From: Armatimonadota bacterium
GTDB taxonomy: Bacteria > Armatimonadota > HRBIN16
Direction of reading: 5' to 3'
Length of the DNA stretch: 64,000 bases
NCBI GenBank assembly: GCA_026003195.1
Contig: BPGU01000001.1
Coordinates: 1,274,835-1,338,834, forward strand
Part shown: positions 17,906 through 27,030 of the stretch, piece by piece
Layout: each line of letters starts with the position of its first letter
Numbering within the stretch: the stretch's first letter is position 1
Position numbers and translations under genes: made by a program
Notes under the pieces: generated by a model
Told to the model about the DNA's origin: nothing
Seen by the model: only the letters and a program-made list of their open reading frames with translations
The model's database searches: none

Positions 17906-17935
17906 TTGAACAGGGTTGCGCCCCGGGTGTACAAT
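17906..17935 (+). promoter_or_regulatory. Promoter for the small zinc-binding protein
   Basis: TTGAAC (17906-17911), 18-bp spacer, TACAAT (17930-17935). Leader of about 115 nt to ATG 18059. Divergent from the unknown gene at 17775. Confidence 0.6.
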
Positions 17936-18058
17936 AGCACCAAATTCGGGAGTATTACCCGTCTGCAGGAGAAAAGGCGAGACGAGTGCACGAACACCTG
18001 TCGGGAAACGGTACGCTCGCCCACCATGCCAAAAACGGGGTTGCAGGAGGTGATTGTG

Positions 18059-18229
18059 ATGCCGAAAGTACGATGCGCGGTTTGTAACGAGGAGAAGGAT
18101 GTGGCGGACATGTTCTGGTGTCCCCGCTGTGAGGCGTGGTACTGCCGTGACCACACCTCCCTAAGCTTCTGGGACAACAAACGCTACTGCCCCAAAAATC
18201 ACGAAATCCCGAAAGGACAGGAGGAGTGA
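18059..18229 (+). CDS. Small cysteine-rich zinc-binding-like protein
   Basis: 56 aa; ATG 18059 preceded by GGAGGTGA with 5-bp spacing, an excellent ribosome site. Cys/His order: R-C-A-V-C, W-C-P-R-C, Y-C-R-D-H, Y-C-P-K-N-H. This can hold two zinc ions in a treble-clef or B-box/AN1-like fold. Such free-standing small zinc-finger proteins may bind nucleic acid or protein; the function here is unknown. Confidence 0.75.
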   Translation: MPKVRCAVCNEEKDVADMFWCPRCEAWYCRDHTSLSFWDNKRYCPKNHEIPKGQEE

Positions 18230-18247
18230 ATATTCCTGTTGTATTGA

Positions 18248-19413
18248 CGGGAGTTTGTTCAAACTCCAGTTTGCCCGGTTCCAGCACTTTTTTCAAGAGA
18301 CACGTGGGTAGTGGCGCAGCTAGACCTGTCGGCAGTGGCTCCGTACGTGGAGGAGTACCTGCCTGATGGTCGGCTGAGGTGAAGTTCGGTGTGCAGAACC
18401 CGTCCGCTGTGAACGCCGACATGGAGGTGCCGTACCGGCTGCGGTTGGGCGATGCGCAGGGCGAGGTGCTGGTCTCTGGCTCGTTGCGCGTGCCCGCTCG
18501 GGGTGAGGCGACGACAACCGAGTGGGTGTGGTCGCCGCAGTTGTCGGCGGGCCGATACAACCTGTATCTGGAGATAGACCCCGAGAACGCGATAGAGGAA
18601 AGCGATGAGGGGAACAACACCGCGCAGTCGGAGGTGGCTCTGTCGGCGGACTTGCTGGTGAACCCGGCGTTGACCTGGCTGGAGCACGGCACGGGCGGAC
18701 AGGCAACGGTGCACACCGCGATACAGAACAACGGCTGGGCGGAGGCACGGAACGTGGTGGTGCAGGTGCGCACTGCAGTAGAAGGGGGTACGGTGCTGGC
18801 AGGCGCGACGATAGAGCGTCTCGGTCGGTATGAGGTGTCCTCGCTGTCGCTGCCCATCTCGCTCTCTCAAGCGGGCAGTGCGGTATGGGTGATTGTGAAC
18901 CCCGACGGCACGATAGACGAAGTGCGTCGAGACAACAACACGGTAGGCTTGCAGGTAGCGGCACGCACCTACTCGGTGAGCGGTCAGGTAGAGTTGCAGG
19001 ACTATCAGGGCGATGTGACCACCGTGCCGGTGGTGGTGCAGGTGCGCCAGAACGGCAACGTGGTGCGCACGGAGGTACTGTCACTGGACGCGCAGGGCGG
19101 CTACATTCTGTATCATCTTGCGCCGGGCACGTATGAGCTGGCTTTCAAGGCGAGCCACTGGCTGCGTCGGGTGCGCACTGTGGAGGTGGTCTCCTCCGAT
19201 GTGCTGGGGGTGAGCGTGTCGCTGATAAACGGCGACGTGGACGGTGATAACGAGGTAAGCCTGTTTGACTTCGGTGCACTAGTGGCAGCGTTTGGCAGTG
19301 CGCCGGGTGACGCCAACTGGAATGCTGATGCGGATTTAGACGGCGACCAAGAGGTAAGCCTGTTTGACTTTGGCATTCTGGTTCGCCATTTCGGGGAGAT
19401 AGGGGACGAGTGA
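18248..19413 (+). pseudogene. CARDB/dockerin-like secreted protein, 5'-truncated and frameshifted
   Basis: The long frame 18379-19413 (344 codons) encodes CARDB-type adhesion repeats (about residues 1-95 and 95-200, with IEESDEGNNTAQ and IDEVRRDNNTV), a carboxypeptidase-regulatory-like domain (about 205-285) and a C-terminal dockerin-like calcium pair G-D-V-D-G-D-N-E-V-S-L-F-D-F and D-L-D-G-D-Q-E-V-S-L-F-D-F. Just upstream, another frame (18248-18376) encodes matching sequence ending DLSAVAPYVEEYLPDGRL, and then hits TGA at the point where the first frame begins VKFGVQNP. Restoring one base near 18376 joins them. No signal peptide or start is seen, so this looks like a decayed 3' remnant. Dockerin-like tails usually mark extracellular proteins. 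Confidence 0.7.
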
Positions 19414-19432
19414 TTCGTCCTCGTCCTCACCT

Positions 19433-19486
19433 CTCTCTCCCATGATGGAGAGAGGCTCTCCCCTTTCTCCCATTGGGAGAAAGGGG
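19433..19486. terminator. Paired hairpins between convergent genes (bidirectional terminator-like)
   Basis: First hairpin CTCTCTCC/GGAGAGAG (19433-19440 with 19447-19454). Second, stronger: CCCCTTTCTCCC (19460-19471), loop ATT, GGGAGAAAGGGG (19475-19486), a perfect 12-bp stem. It lies between the stop of the CARDB gene (+) and dtd (-). No U-tract follows, so termination is inferred from position and stem. Same sequence family as the hairpins near 48407-48472 and 53875-53900. Confidence 0.55.
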
Positions 19487-19514
19487 CAGGGGGATGAGGG
19501 TGTTGCCTCGCCTG

Positions 19515-19964
19515 TCAAAACCCCTTCCGGCTATCCAGCAGGATGGTCACCGGTCCATCGTTGACCAGCGCGACCTGCATGTGCGCCCCAAACACGCCTG
19601 TCTGCACAGGTAAACCCGCCTCGCACAGCATCTCCGCCACCCGCCGATACAGCCTGTCTGCCATCTCCGGCGGCGCAGCGTCGGTGAAGCTGGGGCGACG
19701 TCCTTTACGACAGTCCGCATACAGCGTGAACTGCGACACCACCAGCACCTCGCCACCGATGTCGGTGATGCCCAGGTTGATTTTGCCCGCTTCGTCCTCA
19801 AAGAGGCGCAGGGAGGCAATCTTGTCGGCGATGTAGCGGGCGTCCGATTCGTTGTCGGTGTGCGTCACGCCCAGCAGCACCAGGTAGCCCCTGCCGATGG
19901 ATGCTACCCGCTCGCCGTTCACGCTGACCTCGGCGCGCGCGACCCGTTGTAGCACCGCCCGCAT
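19515..19964 (-). CDS. dtd: D-aminoacyl-tRNA deacylase
   Basis: 149 aa, standard length. Hydrolyses D-aminoacyl-tRNA and Gly-tRNA(Ala), a proofreading step in translation. Motifs S-Q-F-T-L-Y-A-D and [11 protein letters not shown] near the C-terminus; the family's cross-subunit Gly-cisPro motif is G-P within the latter. It starts with ATG overlapping the rel stop by one base (TAATG), the common rel-dtd arrangement. Confidence 0.97.
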   Translation of the reverse strand: MRAVLQRVARAEVSVNGERVASIGRGYLVLLGVTHTDNESDARYIADKIASLRLFEDEAGKINLGITDIGGEVLVVSQFTLYADCRKGRRPSFTDAAPPEMADRLYRRVAEMLCEAGLPVQTGVFGAHMQVALVNDGPVTILLDSRKGF

Positions 19965-22234
19965 TACGCTGCCTCCCCCATCATGCCCGTGCGTCGGATG
20001 TCTAACACGTCGCTGATACGGCGCACCCTGTCCATCAGACCGTGCAGATGAGACACGCTGCGCACCTCCACCGTGATATCGATATGCGCCGTTCCGTCGG
20101 GGCGAGAGATAGTGCGTATAGCAGTGATATTAGTGCGCGATTCGCCAAAGACGGTCGAGATATCGGAAAGCAAGCCCGTGCGGTCTGCTGCCTCAATATG
20201 CAGCGAAACGGCATAACAGGCTCCCTGCTTCTCCTCCCAACGCACCGCCACCAGTCGTTCTGGTTCTCGAAGCAAGTAGTTCTGGACGTTGACACAGGAG
20301 CGACGATGCAGGGTAATGCCCCTGCCGCGCGAGGTATAACCAATCACGTCGTCGCCAGGGAGCGGCGTGCAACACTTGGCGCGTCGTATCATCACGTTGT
20401 CGATACCGTCCACCGACAGACGGGCTTCGCTTTCCATCACCTTGCCGGTGGGGAACAACGACGGTTGCAAGGGCACTCTGGGCAAAAGCCGGTTGAGCAC
20501 CGCCTGCGCCGAGTAGCGACCGTCCCCGACGGCGGCGTACACCTCTTCGGCATTCGGCAGGTTCAGCTGCTTCGCCACCTCCTCCAGTGCTTCGGTGTGC
20601 AGCAGGACTCTGGGTTCTGCGCCCAGCCGCTCCGCTTCGCGCTCCAGCAGTTCCTTACCACGCGCCACGTTCTCGGCGTGCGCCTGCCGGCGGAAGTACT
20701 GTTTGATTTTGCTGCGAGCGTGTGGGGTCTTGACAAAGTTCAACCAGTCGCGGCTCGGGTGCGCATTGGGACGGGTAATAATCTCCACAATATCTCCGTT
20801 TTTCAACTGGTAGTTCAGCGGAACGATGCGCCCGTTCACCTTTGCGCCGACACAGGTGTTCCCGACGTCGGTGTGCACCCGGTAGGCAAAGTCCACCGGC
20901 GTCGCCCCTGCCACGAGGTCTATCACATCTCCCTTAGGAGTGAAAGCGAACACCTGGTCGTTGAAAAGCGATTCCACCACCGAACGCAAAAACTCCGCGG
21001 AGTCCTTGCCGTCCGCCTGCCACTCAAAAAGCTGTTGTCTGAGCATTCTCATCCGTTGCTCAAACCGGTCCTGCGGGGTCGTGCCCTCCTTATACTGCCA
21101 GTGCGCAGCGATACCAAAATCGGCGGTACGGTGCATCTCCCAGGTACGTATCTGAACCTCCAGAGGCTGCTGGCGCGGACCGATGACCTTGGTATGCAGA
21201 GACTGATACATGTTCGGCTTGGGCTTGGCGATATAGTCGTCGAACCGTCCCGGGATGGGTAACCACAGGTCATGCACCACACCAAGCGCATGATAACAGT
21301 CCGGTACAGTATCCACAATCACCCGTATCGCCAGCAGGTCATAAATCTGGTCGAGGTCAATCTCTTCCTTCAGCATCTTCTGGTAGATACTGTAGAGATG
21401 CTTGGCTCTGCCGTGCACTTCCGCGCGGATGTTCTCCCTTTCCAGGCGCTCCTTAAGCATACGGATGGCTTCGTTGATGTCCTCTTCGCGTTCCTTGCGC
21501 GTGCGCTGTACCCGCGCGGCGAGCTCGGCATACTTTTCGGGTTCCAAATACTTAAAGGCGAGGTCTTCCAGCTGCCACTTGATCTGCCAGATACCCAGTC
21601 GGTGCGCCATCGGGGCAAGAATTTGCAGGGTTTCGCTGGAGATTTTGATCTGTCGTTCGCGGGAGAGGGCATCGAGGGTGCGCATATTGTGCAGGCGGTC
21701 GGCGAGTTTGATAATCATCACGCGCAGGTCGCGCGACATCGCAATGAAGATTTTGCGCAGGTTGGCAGCGGTATGTACAATCTCCCGCCTCCGCTTGCGC
21801 TTCTCCTGGTCGGTGGTTTCCTCCAGCTCCCTCTCCACATCCAGGTAGCTGGTCAATTTGGTTACCCCGTCTACCAGCATGGCTATCTCCTCGCCAAACG
21901 CCTCGCGGATGTTCTCCAGCGTAACCCGGGATTGACCGTTCTCGTCCGTACTGTCCTCTACCACGTCATGCATTAAGCCTGCCGCGATGGTCGCCACATC
22001 CATTTCCAGTTCGGCGAGGATGCCCGCCACTGCCAGCGGGTGGGTGATATAGGGCTCCCCGGACTTGCGCGCCTGCCCACGATGCCCGAACTCCGCTACC
22101 CGATAGGCGCGTACGATGTTGCTGGTGTCTGCCTGCGGAAGATATTCGCGCACCCTGTCCAGAAGCACGAGAAGTTCCTCCGGCAGCTCCACGCTGCTAT
22201 CCCGGGTGATATGTTCCAGCTCCGACTGGTTCAT
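19964..22234 (-). CDS. rel: Bifunctional (p)ppGpp synthetase/hydrolase Rel
   Basis: 756 aa from ATG 22234 (an in-frame TTG at 22261 is an alternative; neither has a strong ribosome site). Stringent-response enzyme. The HD hydrolase domain (about residues 55-200) has an intact [10 protein letters not shown]. The synthetase domain (about 260-380) has [10 protein letters not shown] and [18 protein letters not shown] is near 430-490 ([23 protein letters not shown]) and the ACT domain forms the end. The charge motif that separates bifunctional enzymes (RxKD) from RelA (ExDD) reads R-F-D-D at residues 330-333, a mixture of the two. Downstream of recJ, upstream of dtd. Confidence 0.95.
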   Translation of the reverse strand: MNQSELEHITRDSSVELPEELLVLLDRVREYLPQADTSNIVRAYRVAEFGHRGQARKSGEPYITHPLAVAGILAELEMDVATIAAGLMHDVVEDSTDENGQSRVTLENIREAFGEEIAMLVDGVTKLTSYLDVERELEETTDQEKRKRRREIVHTAANLRKIFIAMSRDLRVMIIKLADRLHNMRTLDALSRERQIKISSETLQILAPMAHRLGIWQIKWQLEDLAFKYLEPEKYAELAARVQRTRKEREEDINEAIRMLKERLERENIRAEVHGRAKHLYSIYQKMLKEEIDLDQIYDLLAIRVIVDTVPDCYHALGVVHDLWLPIPGRFDDYIAKPKPNMYQSLHTKVIGPRQQPLEVQIRTWEMHRTADFGIAAHWQYKEGTTPQDRFEQRMRMLRQQLFEWQADGKDSAEFLRSVVESLFNDQVFAFTPKGDVIDLVAGATPVDFAYRVHTDVGNTCVGAKVNGRIVPLNYQLKNGDIVEIITRPNAHPSRDWLNFVKTPHARSKIKQYFRRQAHAENVARGKELLEREAERLGAEPRVLLHTEALEEVAKQLNLPNAEEVYAAVGDGRYSAQAVLNRLLPRVPLQPSLFPTGKVMESEARLSVDGIDNVMIRRAKCCTPLPGDDVIGYTSRGRGITLHRRSCVNVQNYLLREPERLVAVRWEEKQGACYAVSLHIEAADRTGLLSDISTVFGESRTNITAIRTISRPDGTAHIDITVEVRSVSHLHGLMDRVRRISDVLDIRRTGMMGEAA

Positions 22235-22275
22235 TGCAGGACTCGGGGAGAACTGACCCAAAATCTTATTCGTTG

Positions 22276-24006
22276 TTATTCCATTATACCTGAGCTATGC
22301 CGGATATCATGCACCTGAAGCTGGATTTCGCGACGCCCGTTGAACTCGTTCCACTGCGGAGTGTACACCATGTCCACCTCATCTCCCACCTCAAAGCGGT
22401 CATCGTAATCGCCCATTCCGAAGGCAATACACCCTGTAGGCGGCAACGCCTCGCCGCGTACGGTCAGCTTCCAGTGAGAACCATCGGTTCCCACCCGTCG
22501 TTTCTCTAGTATCGTCAGTCCCCGGCTCAGGAACATCGGCTCGGGGTTGCCGTGTCCAAAAGGCTCCAGCTGGGCTATCTCGTCCACCAGATCCGGTGTA
22601 ACCTCCGCCGGTTCGATGTCGGCGTCAATGTCCAGGCGGGGCAACAGGTCTTCGGCAGACATCCACTCGTGAGCGAGCTGGTTCAGATGCCGACGCAACT
22701 CCTCGATATACTCCACCCGAATGGAAAAGCCCGCTGCCAGCGTGTGTCCACCACACTCCATGAACAGCTCACGCCGCGCCTCGATGGCTCGGAAGATGTC
22801 ATAGGGACGAATACTGCGAGCGGAGCCCCTCCCTACCCCACACTCCGCATCCACCGAAATCATCACCGTCGGGCGATGGTACTGCTCCAGCACTTTGCTC
22901 GCCACAATGCCGATCACGCCTTTGTCCCACTCTTCCCCAGCAAGCACCAGCACCCACTCCTGAGCGATGTCACGCTGTGCCGCCTGTTCCAACGCCTGTT
23001 CCAGGATGCGCTGCTGTTCGCTACGTCTGCGCCGATTGTACTCCTCCAGCTCCTGCGCCAGCTGCAACGCTCTTTGGGGGTCTTCGGTCGTCAGCATCTC
23101 CAGCGCCACCGAGGCATCATCCAGCCTGCCAACGGCATTGATACGCGGTGCCAGCGCAAACTGCACCGCCCGCATAGTCAGTGGCTTGTCTGCAGACACA
23201 CGCGCCACCGAAAGCAACGCCTGCACGCCCGGTCGCTTCGAACGGGGTATCGCCGGCAGACCATACCAAGCGAACACACGGTTCTCTTCCATCAAGGGCA
23301 TGACATCGGCGATGGTGCCCAGCGTAGCGAGGTCCAGAAAGTACTGGCGATAGCTCTGCGGGGAAAGCCCCTTCGCACGCACCAGTGCCTCCCCCAGACG
23401 ATAACTCACCCCCACCCCGCTGAGGTTGGGGAAGGGATAGCGCGAATGCGGTAGATGCGGGTTCACCACCGCCAGAGCGCGGGGCACCTCTTCACCCGGC
23501 TCGTGATGGTCGGTGATAATCACGTCGATGCCTAAATCGCGAGCACGTTCCACCACCTGATGCGCCTGGATGCCACAGTCGCAGGTCAGGATCAGCGATA
23601 CCCCCTGCCGATAGGCTTCGTCCACCACCGGCACCCGGATATCATAGCCGTCACGCTTGCGGTGGGGCACCTTCGCCTGCACACGTGCCCGCAGTTTACT
23701 GAGCGTATGATACCAGAGCGCCGCACTGGTGACGCCGTCCACGTCATAGTCGCCGTAAACCAGTATCTTCTCTCTACGCTCTATCGCCCGCAGCAGACGG
23801 TTGACCGCAATCTCCGCATCAGGCAGCAGGAAGGGGTCTGGCAGGTCATCCCAATTGGGGTTCAGGAAACGCTCCGCCTGGTCGGGTTCGGTGATGCCCC
23901 GATTGACCAGCAGACGCGCCAGTATCTCGCTGACCCCAACCTCTCGCTGGAGCCTCACGATGCTCTCCGAAGGACCTGACTGAACTATCCAGCGTGTTCG
24001 CCCCAT
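22276..24006 (-). CDS. recJ: Single-stranded-DNA-specific exonuclease RecJ
   Basis: 576 aa from ATG 24006 with GGTGAG upstream; longer in-frame starts would overlap the secDF terminator. 5'-3' ssDNA exonuclease in RecF-pathway recombination and repair. DHH phosphoesterase motifs: ILVYGDYDVDGVTSAALW, TCDCGIQAH, V-I-I-T-D-H-H-E-P, and GVGVSYRLGEAL. The DHHA1 domain has C-G-G-H-T-L-A-A-G-F, and a C-terminal OB-like domain follows. The transcript continues into rel. Confidence 0.96.
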   Translation of the reverse strand: MGRTRWIVQSGPSESIVRLQREVGVSEILARLLVNRGITEPDQAERFLNPNWDDLPDPFLLPDAEIAVNRLLRAIERREKILVYGDYDVDGVTSAALWYHTLSKLRARVQAKVPHRKRDGYDIRVPVVDEAYRQGVSLILTCDCGIQAHQVVERARDLGIDVIITDHHEPGEEVPRALAVVNPHLPHSRYPFPNLSGVGVSYRLGEALVRAKGLSPQSYRQYFLDLATLGTIADVMPLMEENRVFAWYGLPAIPRSKRPGVQALLSVARVSADKPLTMRAVQFALAPRINAVGRLDDASVALEMLTTEDPQRALQLAQELEEYNRRRRSEQQRILEQALEQAAQRDIAQEWVLVLAGEEWDKGVIGIVASKVLEQYHRPTVMISVDAECGVGRGSARSIRPYDIFRAIEARRELFMECGGHTLAAGFSIRVEYIEELRRHLNQLAHEWMSAEDLLPRLDIDADIEPAEVTPDLVDEIAQLEPFGHGNPEPMFLSRGLTILEKRRVGTDGSHWKLTVRGEALPPTGCIAFGMGDYDDRFEVGDEVDMVYTPQWNEFNGRREIQLQVHDIRHSSGIME

Positions 24007-24048
24007 ACTGTTTCTCACCACTTGCGAACGCCCCCGCACACCGGATAC

Positions 24049-24080
24049 AAACACAAAGAGCGGGCAGAGTTTGCCCGCTC
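24049..24080 (-). terminator. Intrinsic terminator after secDF
   Basis: On the minus strand: GAGCGGGCA, 5-nt loop, TGCCCGCTC (stem between 24058-24066 and 24072-24080), followed by TTTGTGTTTG. A 9-bp GC-rich stem plus T-rich tail, 10 bp beyond the secDF stop and ahead of recJ. Confidence 0.75.
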
Positions 24081-24088
24081 CTGATAGA

Positions 24089-26530
24089 TTACGCCCGCCG
24101 ACGCCGCTTGGGGCGTGGTTTGCTGGCTGCAGTCGTAGCTGCGGCTTCCGGCTCTGCCGCACCATCGCGCCTCACCACCGCCTCTGAGGGTTGCGCCGGC
24201 GCAACACGTGGCGTTGCCGGACGCAAGCCGCGTCGCTCCGCAACCTCCTCCCACCACGTCACCACTGGAGCTGCGTTGAAGATGGAGGAGTATGTACCGG
24301 TGATGATACCTACCAGCAACGCGATGGTGAACAGGCGCACCACCGGGCTACCCAGCACCAGCAGCGCCATCAGTGTCAGGATTACCGTTACCGATGTGTT
24401 GATGGAGCGGGCAAAGGTTTGCAGGATACTCTTGTTGGCGATGTCATGGAAGGTTTCTCCGCGCGTGCGATGGCGCAGGTTCTCCCGAATGCGGTCGAAC
24501 ACCACGATGGTATCGTGCACCGAGAAACCGATCAACGTGAGCATGGCGGTTACGAACAGCGCATCCACTTCCCATCCGCGCAGTTTGCCCATGATGGAGA
24601 AAGTGCCCACCAGCACCAGCACGTCGTGCACCAGCGCAATCACCGCTGCCACGCCGAACTTGAAGCCCTCGCGGATGCCCCCGATAGCAAAGCGCACCGC
24701 CAGATAGAGCAATATCAACAGCTCCGATAAGATAACGGCTATCAGAGCGTTGCGGGTTTGCTCCTTACTGACGATACCGCTAATCTGGGTGAAGCTCTGC
24801 TCTTGCGGCGTGCCTAAGCTGGCGAGCGCGCGTTTGATAGCCTCTTTCTCTTCCGCACTGATCTCGCGCATGCGGATGAACACCAGGTTGCCTTCGCCTA
24901 CTACTGCCTTGGCATCGCGGAAACCGCTCTGCGCCAGCACGCTCTGTACCTGACGCGCGTTGACGGGCTTGTCAAAACGCAACTGCAGTTCGGAACCACC
25001 GGCAAAATCCACACCGAGCCGCAAACCACCGATCGCCCACGCGATGACGCCTATCGCGATGAAGGTGCCGCTGATGGCAAACCACAGATTCTTCTTCCCT
25101 ACGATATCAAAGTGCAGCGACCACTGCCTGCCCAACCCGAACAGACGGGGGTTGTTGCCGATGCCCAGGTTCACCAGCGTCCACAACATGGTGCGGGTCA
25201 CGGTAATCGCCGTGAACATGCTGATAGCCACCCCGATCATCAGCATCAAGGCAAAGCCTTTGACTGCTCCTGTGCCTAGCGCAAACAGGATGATGCTGGT
25301 GATAATGGTACACACGTTCGAGTCGAAGATAGCGGTGAAAGCGCGTTTAAAACCGTCGTCAATGGCGGCTTTCAGCGTTTTGCCTGAGCGCAGCTCCTCC
25401 TTCATGCGCTCGAAGATGAGGATGTTCGCATCCACCGCCATACCGATAGAAAGGATGAACCCGGCGATACCCGGCACGGTGAAAACGACCCCTAATGCCT
25501 TGTACGCTGCCAGCGAATAGAGCGTGTACAGTCCCAGCGCGAGCGACGCCAGAACGCCGGGCAGCAGATAATAGCCCAACATGAACAGCAATACGAGCCC
25601 CAGTCCCACCACACCTGCCCACAGGCTCTGGCGCACCGACTCCTTGCCCAGCGTCGCGCCTACCTTCGCTATCTGGATAATCTCCAGGGGCACAGGCAAT
25701 GCGCCGGAGTTCAACAGGGTCGCCAGCTCCGCTGCTTCCGCTGCGCCGAAGCCACCTTCAATGACGCCTTTTCCGCCCAGTATCGCTTCGTTGATGCGCG
25801 GAGCGGAGATAATACGGTTGTCCAGCACGATGGCTAATATCTCGCCAACGTGTTTGCGGGTGAAGTCCCCAAAGCGGCGCGCGCCCTCGGCGTTGAATTC
25901 AAAAGCCACCTGCGGTCTACCCACCTGGTCATAAACCAGCTTGCAGGTCGGTTTCAGATCCGCACCGGTGACGACGGGGTTTTGCTCGCCCATCTCCGCC
26001 GCGCGTGCTTTCTGGTCCTGCAGAAACTCCACAATATCTACTTCTTTCTGCTGCACCGTGTCGTAAACAACATTGACTTCCCGCCCGTTTTCTTCTCTCT
26101 GCTCGATGCGGTAACGCGCCATCGGGTTGCGCTCGTTTTGCACAGAGGGCAGATACCAGAACTCCAGCTGCGCGGTGGTTTGGATGAGCCTCAGCGCCTC
26201 CTTTTCGTCTACAACGCCGGGCAGTTCCACCAGAATACGATCCAAGCCCTGTCGAGCCACCACCGACTCGGTAACGCCGAGGCGGTTGACACGCCGCTCC
26301 ACGATGTCCACCACGGAAGCCATATTTTCCGGCTTCCACTCGCGTTGTTTCTCAGGGGGAAGCTTCTCGGTCTGTGCGCGCAACACTACGCGCACGCCTC
26401 CTTTGAGGTCTAGACCCAGCTTAAAAGGCTCCTTGCCTTTGCCAGTCGTCAGCGGCTGGATGATGACCACCCATGCAGACACCAGCGTGACCAGTATGAT
26501 CACGATCCACCAGCGGGTATTTGTATCCAA
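24089..26530 (-). CDS. secDF: Fused protein translocase subunit SecDF
   Basis: 813 aa from TTG 26530, chosen because GGAGG lies 8 bp upstream; the open frame extends 11 codons further. SecD and SecF use the proton gradient to assist Sec export. SecD part (about 1-480): first TM segment, F-K-L-G-L-D-L-K-G-G, periplasmic P1 domain with ENMASVVDIVERRVNRLGV, and TM block GFILSIGMAVDANILIFERMKEE. SecF part (about 490-760): LRLGVDFAGGSELQL and MLTLIGFSVHDTIVVFDRIRE. The conserved Asp-Arg pairs of the proton path are visible. A short Ala/Pro tail ending KPRPKRRRRA is cytoplasmic. Single-chain SecDF is known in Bacillus and others. Confidence 0.96.
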   Translation of the reverse strand: MDTNTRWWIVIILVTLVSAWVVIIQPLTTGKGKEPFKLGLDLKGGVRVVLRAQTEKLPPEKQREWKPENMASVVDIVERRVNRLGVTESVVARQGLDRILVELPGVVDEKEALRLIQTTAQLEFWYLPSVQNERNPMARYRIEQREENGREVNVVYDTVQQKEVDIVEFLQDQKARAAEMGEQNPVVTGADLKPTCKLVYDQVGRPQVAFEFNAEGARRFGDFTRKHVGEILAIVLDNRIISAPRINEAILGGKGVIEGGFGAAEAAELATLLNSGALPVPLEIIQIAKVGATLGKESVRQSLWAGVVGLGLVLLFMLGYYLLPGVLASLALGLYTLYSLAAYKALGVVFTVPGIAGFILSIGMAVDANILIFERMKEELRSGKTLKAAIDDGFKRAFTAIFDSNVCTIITSIILFALGTGAVKGFALMLMIGVAISMFTAITVTRTMLWTLVNLGIGNNPRLFGLGRQWSLHFDIVGKKNLWFAISGTFIAIGVIAWAIGGLRLGVDFAGGSELQLRFDKPVNARQVQSVLAQSGFRDAKAVVGEGNLVFIRMREISAEEKEAIKRALASLGTPQEQSFTQISGIVSKEQTRNALIAVILSELLILLYLAVRFAIGGIREGFKFGVAAVIALVHDVLVLVGTFSIMGKLRGWEVDALFVTAMLTLIGFSVHDTIVVFDRIRENLRHRTRGETFHDIANKSILQTFARSINTSVTVILTLMALLVLGSPVVRLFTIALLVGIITGTYSSIFNAAPVVTWWEEVAERRGLRPATPRVAPAQPSEAVVRRDGAAEPEAAATTAASKPRPKRRRRA

Positions 26531-26577
26531 AGCGGAAAACCTCCAGACCCATCCAGAATACAAACGAACCTACAGGA

Positions 26578-26606
26578 ATTATACAAAATCGCGGGTGAAG
26601 CGTCAA
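26578..26606 (-). promoter_or_regulatory. Promoter for secDF
   Basis: Minus strand: TTGACG (26606-26601), 17-bp spacer, TATAAT (26583-26578). Near-consensus. Start expected about 40 bp before the TTG codon at 26530. Confidence 0.8.
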
Positions 26607-26617
26607 GCATGGTGGAA

Positions 26618-26684
26618 GGCAGGGGTAACGGGAGCCGACAGCGTGCTGCTCGCCCCTCCACCTTACCAGCATGTTACCCCTGCC
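26618..26684. repeat. 12-bp perfect inverted repeat upstream of secDF
   Basis: GGCAGGGGTAAC (26618-26629) and GTTACCCCTGCC (26673-26684), separated by 43 bp. It lies 8 bp after the end of the weak ORF at 26693 and just upstream of the secDF -35 box. It could be a terminator for the former or a binding site acting on the latter. No known consensus matched. Confidence 0.6.
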
Positions 26685-26692
26685 GATAGGTA

Positions 26693-27001
26693 TCAGCGGA
26701 TGCTTTGGGGAACTGGAGCCATCATGAGGCGAAGATATTGACGGCTTTGCTCGCGTTCCTCAATCTCCACCCAATACACGCTCCCGTCCTTACAGTAGCA
26801 CTTCTCCTCGTCAGGATGGTCGTCCACCGCATGAACCACAAACAGGTATTCGCCCGGCGTCACCATCAGGCTCACTGGCACACGCACGATGACCCCATGT
26901 GTCACCCCCGCCTCGCTGGCGGTCAAACCGTCCGGCTGGGCTACCACCGGGCGTACATGGTCGCTCAAGCATGAGCACGAACCAGACACCTCAGGAACCA
27001 C
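26693..27001 (-). CDS. Short ORF of uncertain reality, beta-rich
   Basis: 102 codons from GTG 27001. The middle part (GVIVRVPVSLMVTPGEYLFVV...) looks like beta-strand protein sequence and the end (YWVEIEEREQSRQYLRL) looks coding, but no convincing ribosome site precedes it. It follows the propeller-like gene by 29 bp on the same strand. It may be a small secreted-domain remnant or a separate gene. I do not recognise it. Confidence 0.4.
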   Translation of the reverse strand: MVPEVSGSCSCLSDHVRPVVAQPDGLTASEAGVTHGVIVRVPVSLMVTPGEYLFVVHAVDDHPDEEKCYCKDGSVYWVEIEEREQSRQYLRLMMAPVPQSIR

Positions 27002-27030
27002 TCCACTGACTCACCCATTACCGATCCGCA

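Noticed and set aside
20042..21262. Plus-strand open frame antisense to rel (406 codons)
   Set aside because: Composition is that of a reverse shadow; rel on the other strand has full catalytic motifs.
22282..22287. TATAAT on the minus strand just before rel
   Set aside because: Lies in the recJ 3' end with no good -35 box at the right distance; not strong enough to call a promoter.
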